A model generated the notes under the pieces. It was given only the letters and a program-made list of their open reading frames with translations. It was not told where the DNA came from and did no database searches. The position numbers and the translations under genes are program-made. 64,000 nucleotides of DNA from Arsukibacterium sp. UBA3155 (lineage in GTDB: Bacteria > Pseudomonadota > Gammaproteobacteria > Enterobacterales > Alteromonadaceae): positions 372,001 to 436,000 of the forward strand of contig DEYP01000025.1 in assembly GCA_002364615.1 (NCBI GenBank), read 5' to 3'. Positions 28,745-39,192 of the stretch are shown here, one piece after another (the stretch's first letter is position 1; every line of letters starts with the position of its first letter).

Positions 28745-29950
28745 TTAATCCTTTTGTTGATGCATTGCCCGGATCCGGCTGGCCAGACTGTATAACCGGA
28801 TAAAACCAGCAGCATCTTTCTGATCATACACTTCGTCACCCTCAAAGGTAGCAAAAGCCTCTGAATACAGAGTGTTAACCGACCGACGTTTCGCAACAGT
28901 AACATTACCTTTGTACAGTTTAATAACGATATCCCCGGTTAACTGTTCTGCCAGCGATGTCGCCGCGGCCAGTAACGCGTCTTTAAGCGGGGTAAACCAA
29001 CGGCCATCGTATACCAGCTGAGCAAACTCCAGACCGATTTCTTCGCGATACTTCAGTGAGCTTCGATCATAAACCAGTGCTTCCAACCCTTTTAAGCCCG
29101 CCAGCAGAATGGTTCCGCCTGGTGTTTCATAGCAACCCCGGGACTTCATACCCACCAGCCGGTTTTCAACGATATCAATTCTGCCTATGCCATGTTCAGA
29201 GCCCAGCTCATTTAAAAATTGAATGGCGGCCACCCCATCAAGTTGCTGACCATTAACCCGGGTTAACAGGCCACGCTCAAATGCCAGCTCAACATAAGCC
29301 GGATGGTCTGGCGCCTGCTCGGGTGATTTTGTCCACATCCACACTTGCTCAGACGGCTCGCACCATGGGTCTTCCAACTCGCCGCCTTCATGTGATATGT
29401 GCCACAGATTGGCATCACGACTATAAATCTTGGTGGCAGAAGCGGTTGTCGGCACCTTTTTTTCAGCCAGATAATCAAGCAGCGACTGCCTGGAGTTAAA
29501 CTGCCATTCACGCCATGGCGCGATAACTTTTAACTGCGGTGCCAGCGCCGCAAAACAGCTTTCAAAACGCACCTGATCATTACCTTTACCGGTACAACCG
29601 TGGCAAAGCGCATCAGCACCCAACTCCAGCGCCAGTTTTACCTGAGCTCTGGCAATCACCGGGCGGGCCATTGAGGTCCCCAGTAAGTACTGGCCTTCAT
29701 AAACGGCACCGGTTTTTAACGTTGGATAAATAACTTCATTGACCAGTTCATGCTGCAGATCCACCACATAACAGCTACTGGCTCCTGAGTTAATGGCTTT
29801 TTGCTCAACTCCGGCCAGCTCTTCTTCGCCCTGACCAACATTGGCGACAAAGGCAATAACTTCACAGTCATAGTTATCTTTTAACCACGGTACAATAGCT
29901 GATGTATCCAGGCCACCTGAATAGGCCAATACCACTTTTTTTATACTCAT
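28745..29950 (-). CDS. argG: Argininosuccinate synthase
   Basis: ArgG ligates citrulline and aspartate with ATP to give argininosuccinate. At 401 residues it is of the common bacterial length. It has the PP-loop [16 protein letters not shown] at the N-terminus, [27 protein letters not shown], and [21 protein letters not shown]. The start has GAGG 6 bases upstream. It sits between argF and argH on the same strand with gaps of 5-7 bases, clearly one operon. Confidence 0.97.
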   Translation of the reverse strand: MSIKKVVLAYSGGLDTSAIVPWLKDNYDCEVIAFVANVGQGEEELAGVEQKAINSGASSCYVVDLQHELVNEVIYPTLKTGAVYEGQYLLGTSMARPVIARAQVKLALELGADALCHGCTGKGNDQVRFESCFAALAPQLKVIAPWREWQFNSRQSLLDYLAEKKVPTTASATKIYSRDANLWHISHEGGELEDPWCEPSEQVWMWTKSPEQAPDHPAYVELAFERGLLTRVNGQQLDGVAAIQFLNELGSEHGIGRIDIVENRLVGMKSRGCYETPGGTILLAGLKGLEALVYDRSSLKYREEIGLEFAQLVYDGRWFTPLKDALLAAATSLAEQLTGDIVIKLYKGNVTVAKRRSVNTLYSEAFATFEGDEVYDQKDAAGFIRLYSLASRIRAMHQQKD

Positions 29951-29957
29951 TATTACC

Positions 29958-30872
29958 TCAACTAAATAAACTGACTAAAACTGCATTCTGGGCATGCATC
30001 CGATTCTCGGCCTGTTGCAATACCAGTGAATAATCACTGTCGAGCACTTCGCTGGTCACTTCCTGGCCCCGATGCGCCGGCAGACAATGCATAAAATGTT
30101 TTACTGCTAAACGCTGCATTACCGCAGTATTAATCTGATAATCGGCGAATAACTGGCCAACTTGCTTGGGATCCGCTTTAGCGCCCATCGACAACCAGGT
30201 GTCGGTATAAATGGCATCTACCCCTGCGGCAGAAGATAAATGCTGACTCAGAATCAGTTTAGCGCCACTTTTCGCTGCCAGTTGCTGTGCTTTAAGTAAA
30301 ACGTGGGCATCAGGGCCATAACCCGGAGGGGTAATCACGGTTAAATCCATGCCCATGATTGCCGCGCCCAGCATTAAAGAATGGCAAACATTATTGCCGT
30401 CTCCAACAAAGGCTACATGCACCTTGTCCAGCTCACCAAATTGCTCATGTAACGTCAGTAAATCCGCCAGAGCCTGGCAAGGGTGATATAAATCACTCAG
30501 GGCATTAATTACCGGCTTTTTACTGCTGTGTGCCAGCTCTATCAACGTTTTCTGGCTGAAGACCCGGGCGACGATCGCATCGGTCCAGCACGCCAGATTA
30601 CTGCCGAAATCCTGCACCGACTCACGTACGCCCATGGCACCATTTTGTAAATCGAGATAAACACTGTGCCCGCCCAGCTTATTAATTCCCACATCAAAGC
30701 TAACCCGGGTACGCAACGAAGGCTTTTCAAACAGCAGGGCGATGCTTTTGCCGGCCAACGCCGAGCTATACTGCGCCGGGTTCTGCTTGATTTTTACGGC
30801 TAACGTCAACATCTGACTAAGTTGGGTCCGGTCCAAATCCGCTAAGCACAATAGCTGACTTAATTTACTCAT
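29958..30872 (-). CDS. argF: Ornithine carbamoyltransferase
   Basis: ArgF makes citrulline from ornithine and carbamoyl phosphate. The 304-residue protein has the carbamoyl-phosphate loop SLRTR at residues 52-56, in place of the more common STRTR. It also has the second phosphate segment [15 protein letters not shown], the ornithine loop WLSMG and the C-terminal [16 protein letters not shown] and the SMG loop argue for ornithine rather than N-acetylornithine as substrate. The ribosome site before the ATG is weak. It follows argB by 70 bases. Confidence 0.95.
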   Translation of the reverse strand: MSKLSQLLCLADLDRTQLSQMLTLAVKIKQNPAQYSSALAGKSIALLFEKPSLRTRVSFDVGINKLGGHSVYLDLQNGAMGVRESVQDFGSNLACWTDAIVARVFSQKTLIELAHSSKKPVINALSDLYHPCQALADLLTLHEQFGELDKVHVAFVGDGNNVCHSLMLGAAIMGMDLTVITPPGYGPDAHVLLKAQQLAAKSGAKLILSQHLSSAAGVDAIYTDTWLSMGAKADPKQVGQLFADYQINTAVMQRLAVKHFMHCLPAHRGQEVTSEVLDSDYSLVLQQAENRMHAQNAVLVSLFS

Positions 30873-30942
30873 AAAACACGCTGTTATCCGCCAGGCGGTT
30901 TCCCAGGTTATGCCATCAGTACACTGTCACACTGCGGCAGGT

Positions 30943-31713
30943 TTAATATAAAATGCAGGTGCCAACCGGCTCGTTCTGCATCAGCTTTAATAAATTCTCT
31001 GGCTGTTGCCAGCCCGCAACAATGATATTGCGCCGCAGCGCCAGGCCAGTTTCCAGGGCTGCATCCAGTTTTACTTTCATGCCGCCTTTAATTACGCCAC
31101 TGGCTACCAGCTCAGCGGCGCCAGCGGGGCTAAGCTCGGCAATAAGCTGCATCTGGCTGTCCAGAATACCCGGAACATCTGTCAGTAAGACCAATTCACC
31201 CTGCACTAACTGACAAATGGCGGCAGCGGCTAAATCCGCGTTTACATTGAGCAACTGGCCTTCACTTCCAATACCTACCGAGCTGAACACCGGCGTAAAA
31301 CCTTGCTCCAGTAACAACTGGATCAGCGTTGCACTATTCGCTTTTGCCAGGCCAACCGCACCAAGCTTAGTATTAACCGTAAACTTCAAGCTGGCGCCTG
31401 CAGACAGATTCAGCCCTACCGGATTCAAGCCTTGCTGCATCGCCCGGCTGACTAATTCAGCGTTAACTGCACCGTCCAGCGCGCCGGTTATTACCGGCAT
31501 TTGTTCTGCAGGGGATACACGCTGGCCATCAATTTTCTCAGTGCTAAAACCAAATTTTGCCAGCCAGAGGTCGACCTGGTCACCACCACCATGCACCAGT
31601 ACCACAGGCCGCTGCTGTTTGAGCTGACAGCACACGGCAAGTAGTGCATCCAGCGCAGGGCGCTCCTGCAATAAACGGCCGCCCATTTTTATTACCAGCG
31701 GTAAAGTTTTCAT
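30943..31713 (-). CDS. argB: Acetylglutamate kinase
   Basis: ArgB phosphorylates N-acetylglutamate. The 256-residue protein has the amino-acid-kinase motifs VIKMGGRLL at the start, VLVHGGGDQVDLWLAKFG, NLNADLAAAAICQLV-like NVNADLAAAA, LLTDVPGIL and GGMKVKLDAAL. At 256 residues it is the short E. coli type without the N-terminal helix linked to arginine inhibition, so feedback control probably acts elsewhere. It overlaps argC by an ATGA junction. Confidence 0.95.
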   Translation of the reverse strand: MKTLPLVIKMGGRLLQERPALDALLAVCCQLKQQRPVVLVHGGGDQVDLWLAKFGFSTEKIDGQRVSPAEQMPVITGALDGAVNAELVSRAMQQGLNPVGLNLSAGASLKFTVNTKLGAVGLAKANSATLIQLLLEQGFTPVFSSVGIGSEGQLLNVNADLAAAAICQLVQGELVLLTDVPGILDSQMQLIAELSPAGAAELVASGVIKGGMKVKLDAALETGLALRRNIIVAGWQQPENLLKLMQNEPVGTCILY

Positions 31714-32741
31714 ACTGCCACCCCGCCAAATAAACCGGCAGTTTCGGGCTTATTAAAGCGTACATTGGCGGCTTGCATTGCCTGCGCTGCAGCGCCTTTT
31801 AGCAGGTTATCAATGGCTGAAACCACAACCAGCTGCTCGCCATCTTGCTGCCAATATAAGTCGCAATAGGGAGTACCGGCCACGTTAGCGACATTAGGTG
31901 ATTGATTTAATATTCGGACCAACGGTTTATGCTGATAAGCCTCGGTGAACGCGCTTTTAACCTGCTCTGGACTGACATCAGATTTTAATGTCACCACACT
32001 GGTAGCAAGAATACCGCGTTTAAAATTGCCTAAATGGGGAGTAAATACCACTTTCCGGTCAAGGTTTTGTTCAATTTCGGGACGATGCCTATGCCCAAAA
32101 AAGCCATAGGCATTTAAACCCACTTCACAAAATGACGTACTAAGCGCGGCTTTGCGGCCGGCTCCGGACACGCCACTGGTCGCATTAATCACCGGGATGC
32201 ATTGCTCCGCCAGTAAGCCAGAGCTCACCAAAGGTAATAGTGCCAATGAACAGGCAGTTGGATAACAGCCGGGGACTGAAATCAGATTTTTCGGAGTCTC
32301 CTTCAGCCATTCCATCAGGCAATATACTGCCTCATTTAACAGTTCTGGGTGCTGATGCTGATAACCATAATATTTAGGATACAGCGCAGGCTCTTTAAGC
32401 CGGAACGCCCCCGATAAATCGACCACCACTATACCAGCTGCCAACAGCAATGGCGTAACGGCTTCACTGGCTTCATGCGGTAACGCCAGAAAAGCGACAT
32501 CAACGTGTAAGCTGCCGATCCTTTCGTCCTGCCAGGGCTCAACCGTAATATCAATGGCATTGGTAAAGCGTGGATATAAATTGCTTAATGGCTCTGCGGT
32601 GCGACCCGCAGACGCAAACGCGTAATCCAGCGAAAAATAAGGGTTGGCTACCAATAAAGCGCATAGCTCGGCACCGCTGTAGCCAGCAGCACCTAACACT
32701 GCACTGCGAATTTTTGGATCAGAAGATGACACTAAAGACAT
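31710..32741 (-). CDS. argC: N-acetyl-gamma-glutamyl-phosphate reductase
   Basis: ArgC reduces N-acetylglutamyl phosphate to the semialdehyde with NADPH. The 343-residue protein has the nucleotide motif VLGAAGYSGAEL, the catalytic cysteine in SVPGCYPTACSLAL, and GVSGAGRKAA, HRHRPEIEQNL. The ATG at 32741 is favoured over an upstream TTG at 32762 because AGGG lies 6-7 bases before it. It heads the arginine operon. argE, normally divergent from argC in related bacteria, is absent; the upstream neighbour is a diguanylate cyclase gene. ARG-box-like sequences lie about 80-120 bases upstream. Confidence 0.96.
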   Translation of the reverse strand: MSLVSSSDPKIRSAVLGAAGYSGAELCALLVANPYFSLDYAFASAGRTAEPLSNLYPRFTNAIDITVEPWQDERIGSLHVDVAFLALPHEASEAVTPLLLAAGIVVVDLSGAFRLKEPALYPKYYGYQHQHPELLNEAVYCLMEWLKETPKNLISVPGCYPTACSLALLPLVSSGLLAEQCIPVINATSGVSGAGRKAALSTSFCEVGLNAYGFFGHRHRPEIEQNLDRKVVFTPHLGNFKRGILATSVVTLKSDVSPEQVKSAFTEAYQHKPLVRILNQSPNVANVAGTPYCDLYWQQDGEQLVVVSAIDNLLKGAAAQAMQAANVRFNKPETAGLFGGVAV

Positions 32742-32822
32742 GTTTACCCTATTCAGTTGCAAAACCAGCTAAAAGTTATAGCATATAACGGCTGCTAGTG
32801 TAGAACGGCAAACATGCAGAAT

Positions 32823-32861
32823 CAACAATAATTATGCTGTTTTTGTGAATTTTTATCTATT
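32823..32861 (-). promoter_or_regulatory. Candidate ArgR operator pair upstream of argC
   Basis: The 18-base element at 32844-32861 has a TGAAT-TTTT-ATCTA core. A second, weaker one at 32823-32840 has ACAAT-AATT-ATGCT. The two are separated by 3 bases, the spacing of paired ARG boxes bound by an ArgR hexamer. Both match the consensus only partly. The A+T-rich 128-base gap must hold the arg promoter. Confidence 0.4.
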
Positions 32862-32869
32862 TTTAAAAA

Positions 32870-35794
32870 TCAATCATCATTGTTGTTATCGTTAGTAATC
32901 ACAGCATTACGGCCATGGTTTTTTGCCTGATACAGCGCTCTGTCTGCATCAATAAGCAATTGCTTGCCGTCATCCTTATCGTCTAGTATCGCCAAACCAA
33001 TACTTAACGTAATGGTCAAATCAGCAACAATGTCAGAATAGTCTGCACTGGCTACCTGCTGCCGGAGTCTGTCGCAGACCTCCTCGGCCAGGGCTACAGG
33101 GGTATCTGGTAATAAAATAACAAACTCTTCGCCGCCCCAACGGGCCAGCGAATCGATATCACGACAATGTTTCTGTAAGACTGCGGCTACCCGCTTTAAT
33201 ACCTCATCACCCACTGTGTGTGACCAATTATCATTAACCTTTTTAAAATGGTCTATATCGAGCAAAGCCAGACAAAGTGGTTCCTGTTGGCGTTTCGCCC
33301 GTTTCAGCTCATGCTGCATTGCTTCATCAAATGCCCGGCGGTTGGCCAGACCGGTCAATGAATCTAATCTGGCTAAGGCAGCCAGTTCAGCCGTTTTTTC
33401 CGCAACCTGTAATTTCAGTTTTAATTCGCTGCGCTTTAAACTACCAAGGCGCCAACGAACCGCACTGATAATAAGGACTGCCAGCGCCAGCACCACCAGC
33501 AACTGAAACAAAGGCCGTTGCCATAAGTGAGGTGCAATACTAAATGATACTGTTGCCGCCGGACTCCAGCCACCATCGGGGTATGAGGCCGCCACGTTAA
33601 ACCGGTATTGGCCCGGGAGCAAATTGGTATATTGCACATTTGGCTGATTGCCGCGCAAGGTCCAGTCCTGTTCAAAACCTTCCAGCATAGTCCGGTAGCG
33701 AATGCGCTGCGGCATAATATAGCCAAGACCAGCATATTCCAGTTCTATCCGGCTGGTGCCGGCAGCCAGTTCAATCCTGTGCTCTGGCGCGTACTCCTTA
33801 CCGTCTGCCACCAGTTTCTCCAGCACCACTGGCGGAATGATTGCAGAGAACGACGTCAATCTGGTTGGCTGCACTTTACTGGCGCCAACGGAGGTAGCAA
33901 CCCACACCGAGCCATCGCTGTGCAAACTGGCTGCCGGCGAAGACCCGCCATTAGCCTGAGAGCTGGCCATACCGTCACTCTCGCCAAACAGCTCATAATT
34001 TACCTGATCGCGCCGACCATAAACCACATCAAGCGCCTGCTGCCTGCCAATGCGAAGTACCCCCCTATTGGTAGATATCCAGAAGTGTTGTTGCTTATCT
34101 ATAACCAGCTGAAATAGTTTATCAAACGGCATGCCATGAGCTCTGCCAACCAGGGCAAGCTGTTCGCTGGCTAAATCAAACGCTACCAACCCCCGGTCAG
34201 TCGTCATCCATAAAATACCGGCTTCGGTGTCTTCCAGAAAGCCAAACGCGTATTCGGCCTGATCCAATACGCTAAAATCAAGTTGACGAAGCTGATTATT
34301 ATGCCATATCGATACGCCGGCACCGCTGCCGATAAATACCCGGCCATCACCGGTTAGATGCAACGCCATGATAAAGGGAGAAGGCAGTGTTCCTGCGGCT
34401 ATCGGTGTAGTTAGCTGCCCCTGATCAATTAACGTGAGTCCCTGCGAAGTACCAACCAACACTGAGCCATCTGGCATTGGCAGAATTGCCCGTACTTCAT
34501 TTGCTGCCAGACCATCTTCAGTACGATAGTGAGCGACTACCTCGCCATTTGCATAATGTAAAAGACCGTCGGTATAGGTGCCAATCCACAGGCTTTGCTG
34601 CTGCCCCTGCGCCAGACTCAGCACCGATTGCCCGGCGGCATGACTGGAAAGGTCGATATTGCGGATAGAGCCATCACAAATCTGGTCCAGGCCCTGGCTA
34701 CTACCAACATAAACACAATCAACCTGATCAGACAGGACGGTGCGGACATAATTGTCCGCTAAACCTTGTTCGCTGGTGTAGGTGGTAAAAGGCGCGTCTC
34801 GCAAGCGGAATATCCCACCATTAGTGCCAACCCACAGGCTACGCTCTTTATCTCTGAACAGTGCCAGTACCCGGTTATTCGGTAATCCCTGCTCAATACT
34901 GAGTTGTTCGACCTTATCACTGAAAAGCCGCAATAAACCCCGATCTACCGTACCTATCCACAGTACGCCTGAGGCTTCAGGCAAAAGGGTCGCTACCGGC
35001 ACATCGGCCAGTAATCTGACTAATTGCTGTTGTTCACTCAGCTGGTAAAGACCGCGCTCTGTGCCAATCAGCAACTGCTGATCGTTAGTGGCAGCCAGGG
35101 CAAATACCGGCAACGAAAGTTGCTCTGTAAATTGCTGACTTAACGCTAACTGAGTATCGATTAATGCCAGGCCCGCCATGGTACCAACCCAAATCTGACC
35201 CTGACTATCTTCAAATAAACTATGAACAGCATTGGCAGGTAAGCCATCGTCTTCGGTAAACTGGCGCCGACTGCCATCGGGCAGCTGCATAATGACGCCT
35301 TCCCCTTCAGTCGCTAACCAAAGCCGTTGCTGACTGTCGACTATTGCTTTATTAATGAGCACTCCCAGCGGCGGATAACTTTGCCACTGGTATCCCCTAA
35401 CTCTGGCGATGCCACCACGGGAACCCGCCACAAAAAGATCACCATTTTCGGAAACATTTAAGGTACGGATCCCAGAGTCAGGCAGACCGGTTTGCGCGTT
35501 GCGTTCAAAAATATCGAACCGACGACCGTTAAAACGGGCTACGCCCTCCCAGGTAGCAAACCATAAGTAGCCATCCGGAGTTTGGGCAATCGCATTAATC
35601 GTGTTGTGAGGTAACCCATCGATAGTGCTCCAGCTCTCGCTGAAGTAGTTATCAAGGCTGACCATGTCATTATTTTTTGCAACGGTTGGTGTTGCGACTA
35701 CTGGCATAACCAGTAGACCACTCAACAACCAAAGCAGGCTGTACGCACTGCACCGGCAAACAGTTAACAACGGCATGGCCAATCCCTGTTTCAT
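32870..35794 (-). CDS. Two-component-regulator-type beta-propeller sensor diguanylate cyclase
   Basis: The 974-residue protein has a signal peptide (SAYSLLWLLSGLLVMPVVA). About fourteen Reg_prop repeats follow, recognisable by recurring GLPxNxV/LxLxxDxxGxLWVGT-like phrases such as GLPHNTINAIAQTPDGYLWFAT; these form periplasmic seven-bladed propellers. A Y_Y_Y domain (VQYTNLLPGQYRFNVAA) comes next, then a transmembrane helix (LFQLLVVLALAVLIISAV) and a cytoplasmic GGDEF domain with an intact GGEEF motif and the RxxD-free RQQVASADYSD segment. It should make c-di-GMP in response to an external ligand, possibly a polysaccharide. The start could also be the ATG at 35776, which has AGGGA before it. 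Confidence 0.88.
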   Translation of the reverse strand: MKQGLAMPLLTVCRCSAYSLLWLLSGLLVMPVVATPTVAKNNDMVSLDNYFSESWSTIDGLPHNTINAIAQTPDGYLWFATWEGVARFNGRRFDIFERNAQTGLPDSGIRTLNVSENGDLFVAGSRGGIARVRGYQWQSYPPLGVLINKAIVDSQQRLWLATEGEGVIMQLPDGSRRQFTEDDGLPANAVHSLFEDSQGQIWVGTMAGLALIDTQLALSQQFTEQLSLPVFALAATNDQQLLIGTERGLYQLSEQQQLVRLLADVPVATLLPEASGVLWIGTVDRGLLRLFSDKVEQLSIEQGLPNNRVLALFRDKERSLWVGTNGGIFRLRDAPFTTYTSEQGLADNYVRTVLSDQVDCVYVGSSQGLDQICDGSIRNIDLSSHAAGQSVLSLAQGQQQSLWIGTYTDGLLHYANGEVVAHYRTEDGLAANEVRAILPMPDGSVLVGTSQGLTLIDQGQLTTPIAAGTLPSPFIMALHLTGDGRVFIGSGAGVSIWHNNQLRQLDFSVLDQAEYAFGFLEDTEAGILWMTTDRGLVAFDLASEQLALVGRAHGMPFDKLFQLVIDKQQHFWISTNRGVLRIGRQQALDVVYGRRDQVNYELFGESDGMASSQANGGSSPAASLHSDGSVWVATSVGASKVQPTRLTSFSAIIPPVVLEKLVADGKEYAPEHRIELAAGTSRIELEYAGLGYIMPQRIRYRTMLEGFEQDWTLRGNQPNVQYTNLLPGQYRFNVAASYPDGGWSPAATVSFSIAPHLWQRPLFQLLVVLALAVLIISAVRWRLGSLKRSELKLKLQVAEKTAELAALARLDSLTGLANRRAFDEAMQHELKRAKRQQEPLCLALLDIDHFKKVNDNWSHTVGDEVLKRVAAVLQKHCRDIDSLARWGGEEFVILLPDTPVALAEEVCDRLRQQVASADYSDIVADLTITLSIGLAILDDKDDGKQLLIDADRALYQAKNHGRNAVITNDNNNDD

Positions 35795-35865
35795 GAAAAC
35801 TAAACGTGCAACAGCAAGACTACCGCTTTTGCCGTTACTTGGGAAGCATCATACAACAGGAAGGA

Positions 35866-36783
<918 letters not shown>

Positions 36784-39186
36784 CTAACGGCTTGCGCCAG
36801 TTAATATAAGCTGCTGACACAACTGGGCAACATCAGCATGAATACCACCGGCGGTAACTTGCTTACCGGCCCCCGGACCTTTTAGCACCAACGGATTAGC
36901 GCTATACCACTGGCTTTCAATCACAAAAATATTGTCGCAGGGTGCCAGCGCAGCTAGCGGCTCATCAGAGGCTACTTGCAACAATTTCACTTCAGCCTTA
37001 GCTCCACTGTCGCTAAGGGTTAAACTCGCGGCATAACGCAATAATTTGCCAGCAGCCTTAGCATCAGCCAGCGCGCTGGCCAGCATGTTGTCCAGTAACT
37101 CACGACGTTGCCAGGCATCAGCCCAACTGCCGGCACGCAACGCTTCGGGCATCAGGGGTTGCAAGCTTATATGCGCTAACTCCAGGCTCAGCCCCAGCTC
37201 TCTGGCCAGAACCAACAACTTGCGCTGTACATCAATACCCGATAAATCATCTCTTGGATCCGGCTCGGTATACCCCAGTTCGGCCGCTTGGCTCAGCAAG
37301 CTTGAAAACGGCACGCTGCCATCATATTTACAAAGCAACCAGGATAAGGTGCCGGAAAATATCCCGCTTATCCGACTGATGTTATCGCCACTTTGCAACA
37401 AAGTTTTGATTACCTGTTGCACCGGAATACCCGCACCTACCGTGGTATTGCTGCGCCAGCTAAGCTGCGCTTTGGCAGCGGCTGAGCGAATAGACCGGTA
37501 TTCAGTAAGTGGTAACGTGACGCCTTGCTTATTAGCACTGATAATATGACAACCCGCCGCGACAAACTGTGGATATTGCCTGGCAAACTGCTGGCTGGGC
37601 GTGATATCTACCAATACTTTTGGCGCTGGTAATTTTTGAATATAGTCCAGCAATTCCGCGGTCGAATAACGGTTCGCAGTCGCCAGCTGTTCTTGCCAGA
37701 GCGTCGGATTTAACCGCGCGCCAAGCCAGGCCTGGCGGGTGTTAAACACGCCAGCCAGCTCCAGAGTGATATCCTCTGCCAACGCCTGTTGTTGCTGCGC
37801 CAACATCGCTAAAAATTCCGCCCCGACATTGCCGGTGCCCGCTACCAATAATTGCAGGCTTGGTTTGCTTACTACGCAATGCTGATGGATCTGATTTAAC
37901 TCTGCCACCGCTAACTCCTGCTTAAAAAGCCAAACGGCCAGTTGATCATTTTCATACAGGTGCCGTACCTGTAACTGCTGCAGATAGTGTGCTAAAGCCG
38001 CACTGACCTGTTGCTGCTTGCCGGCTTTTAACCACACCAGCGCGTAATAATCGATCGTATCTGCCAGGGGATGACACCCCTGCTGCTGCAGCTTTGTAGC
38101 GGCGTCAGGCCAAACATCAGAGGGTATCAGCCAACATTGACCGCTGGCGTGATCAGCGTTATCAGCGTTATCAGCGTGCGGCAATACCACCACAGCACTT
38201 TGCAGCTCTCGCGCCAGTGCGTCGGCATCTATCTGCGACCGGCCAGCTAATGACACTAAGCGCACCGGATTTAAACTGGTTAAAAATGCCTGGTTTGGTG
38301 CCTCAGGTTCAACTGCACACCCGGCATACTCTGGTTGCAGGGCACTACGCACCAGCAAATGAGTAGCAGTGCCAGAGAGCGGACTCAGGGTACGGGCATG
38401 TAGAACCGGGTTACCCAGCGCGGCAAGCTGACAAGCCTGTCGTTTATTAACCTGCTGGTAAGCAACCGCACTAGTGCACTTGCGCGGGTCTGCACTGTAA
38501 ATGGCCGTAACATCTGTCCAGATGCTAACCCGCTGCGCCCCAAGTAAAGCCCCCACTAAGGTTGCACTATAATCGCTGCCATTGCGGCCAAGCGTAATAC
38601 TGCCGCCCTTTTCGTCGCGGCCAATAAAACCGGTAATAATATGACATTGCGTTGACTGCGTACCCGCTATCAATCTGCTAAAGCGCGTAGTACTTTGCTG
38701 CCAGTCGGGTTCACCGCCGTTAAACACTAAGAAATCTCTGGCGTCTATCGCCTGCGCGGGTTTGCCTTGCTCCGTTAACAGTGCGGCTAACAGGCTTGCT
38801 GACAATAACTCGCCAATTGCCAATACTTCATTTATTTGCTCGCTGGCTAACCAGTCGGGTATCTGTTGCAACCAGCCGCTCAGCGTTGTCAGCACTATCG
38901 CAGCATGCTGTGCTGCTAAGGTGTCACTGACAAGTTGCTGTAACGCGGTGGTGAGCCGGGCCAAAGGCAGGCTGATGTCTTCAGCATGCTGGTAACGACT
39001 GATAATGGCTAGCAACGCATCCGTGGTGTCACCCGGGGCAGACACGACGACCCAGGGTAAACCGGCCTGTTGCTGCACTATCCTTGATACGGCTTGAAAA
39101 CGGCTGGCACTGGCCAGACTGCTGCCACCAAATTTATGGACTTCACAGCCATGCCGGGTTAATGCTGCAGTGACTTGCTGACTCAT
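36784..39186 (-). CDS. metL: Bifunctional aspartokinase II / homoserine dehydrogenase II
   Basis: MetL catalyses the first and third steps of the aspartate pathway to homoserine. The 800-residue fusion has an N-terminal aspartokinase domain with VHKFGGSSLASASRFQ and ITGFIGRDEKGGSITLGRNGSDYSA. The C-terminal homoserine dehydrogenase domain has the NAD(P) motif LLVAGTGNVGAEF, ISANKQGVTLP, NTTVGAGIPVQ and YTEPDPRDDLSGIDVQRK. A run ADNADNADH near residue 340 comes from three 9-base repeats. It lies 6 bases downstream of metB. Association with metB and MetJ boxes favours MetL over ThrA. Confidence 0.96.
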   Translation of the reverse strand: MSQQVTAALTRHGCEVHKFGGSSLASASRFQAVSRIVQQQAGLPWVVVSAPGDTTDALLAIISRYQHAEDISLPLARLTTALQQLVSDTLAAQHAAIVLTTLSGWLQQIPDWLASEQINEVLAIGELLSASLLAALLTEQGKPAQAIDARDFLVFNGGEPDWQQSTTRFSRLIAGTQSTQCHIITGFIGRDEKGGSITLGRNGSDYSATLVGALLGAQRVSIWTDVTAIYSADPRKCTSAVAYQQVNKRQACQLAALGNPVLHARTLSPLSGTATHLLVRSALQPEYAGCAVEPEAPNQAFLTSLNPVRLVSLAGRSQIDADALARELQSAVVVLPHADNADNADHASGQCWLIPSDVWPDAATKLQQQGCHPLADTIDYYALVWLKAGKQQQVSAALAHYLQQLQVRHLYENDQLAVWLFKQELAVAELNQIHQHCVVSKPSLQLLVAGTGNVGAEFLAMLAQQQQALAEDITLELAGVFNTRQAWLGARLNPTLWQEQLATANRYSTAELLDYIQKLPAPKVLVDITPSQQFARQYPQFVAAGCHIISANKQGVTLPLTEYRSIRSAAAKAQLSWRSNTTVGAGIPVQQVIKTLLQSGDNISRISGIFSGTLSWLLCKYDGSVPFSSLLSQAAELGYTEPDPRDDLSGIDVQRKLLVLARELGLSLELAHISLQPLMPEALRAGSWADAWQRRELLDNMLASALADAKAAGKLLRYAASLTLSDSGAKAEVKLLQVASDEPLAALAPCDNIFVIESQWYSANPLVLKGPGAGKQVTAGGIHADVAQLCQQLILTGASR
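38152..38178 (-). repeat. Three tandem 9-base units within metL
   Basis: The unit ATCAGCGTT occurs three times in a row (the last as ATCAGCGTG) and encodes ADN-ADN-AD-H in the linker between the kinase and regulatory parts. It stays in frame and looks like replication slippage. Confidence 0.8.
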
Positions 39187-39192
39187 ATCCGG

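Noticed and set aside
29958..30872. argF as an N-acetylornithine carbamoyltransferase because of SLRTR
   Set aside because: The HCLPAHRG motif and SMG loop are those of ornithine carbamoyltransferases; the single change in the phosphate loop is not diagnostic.
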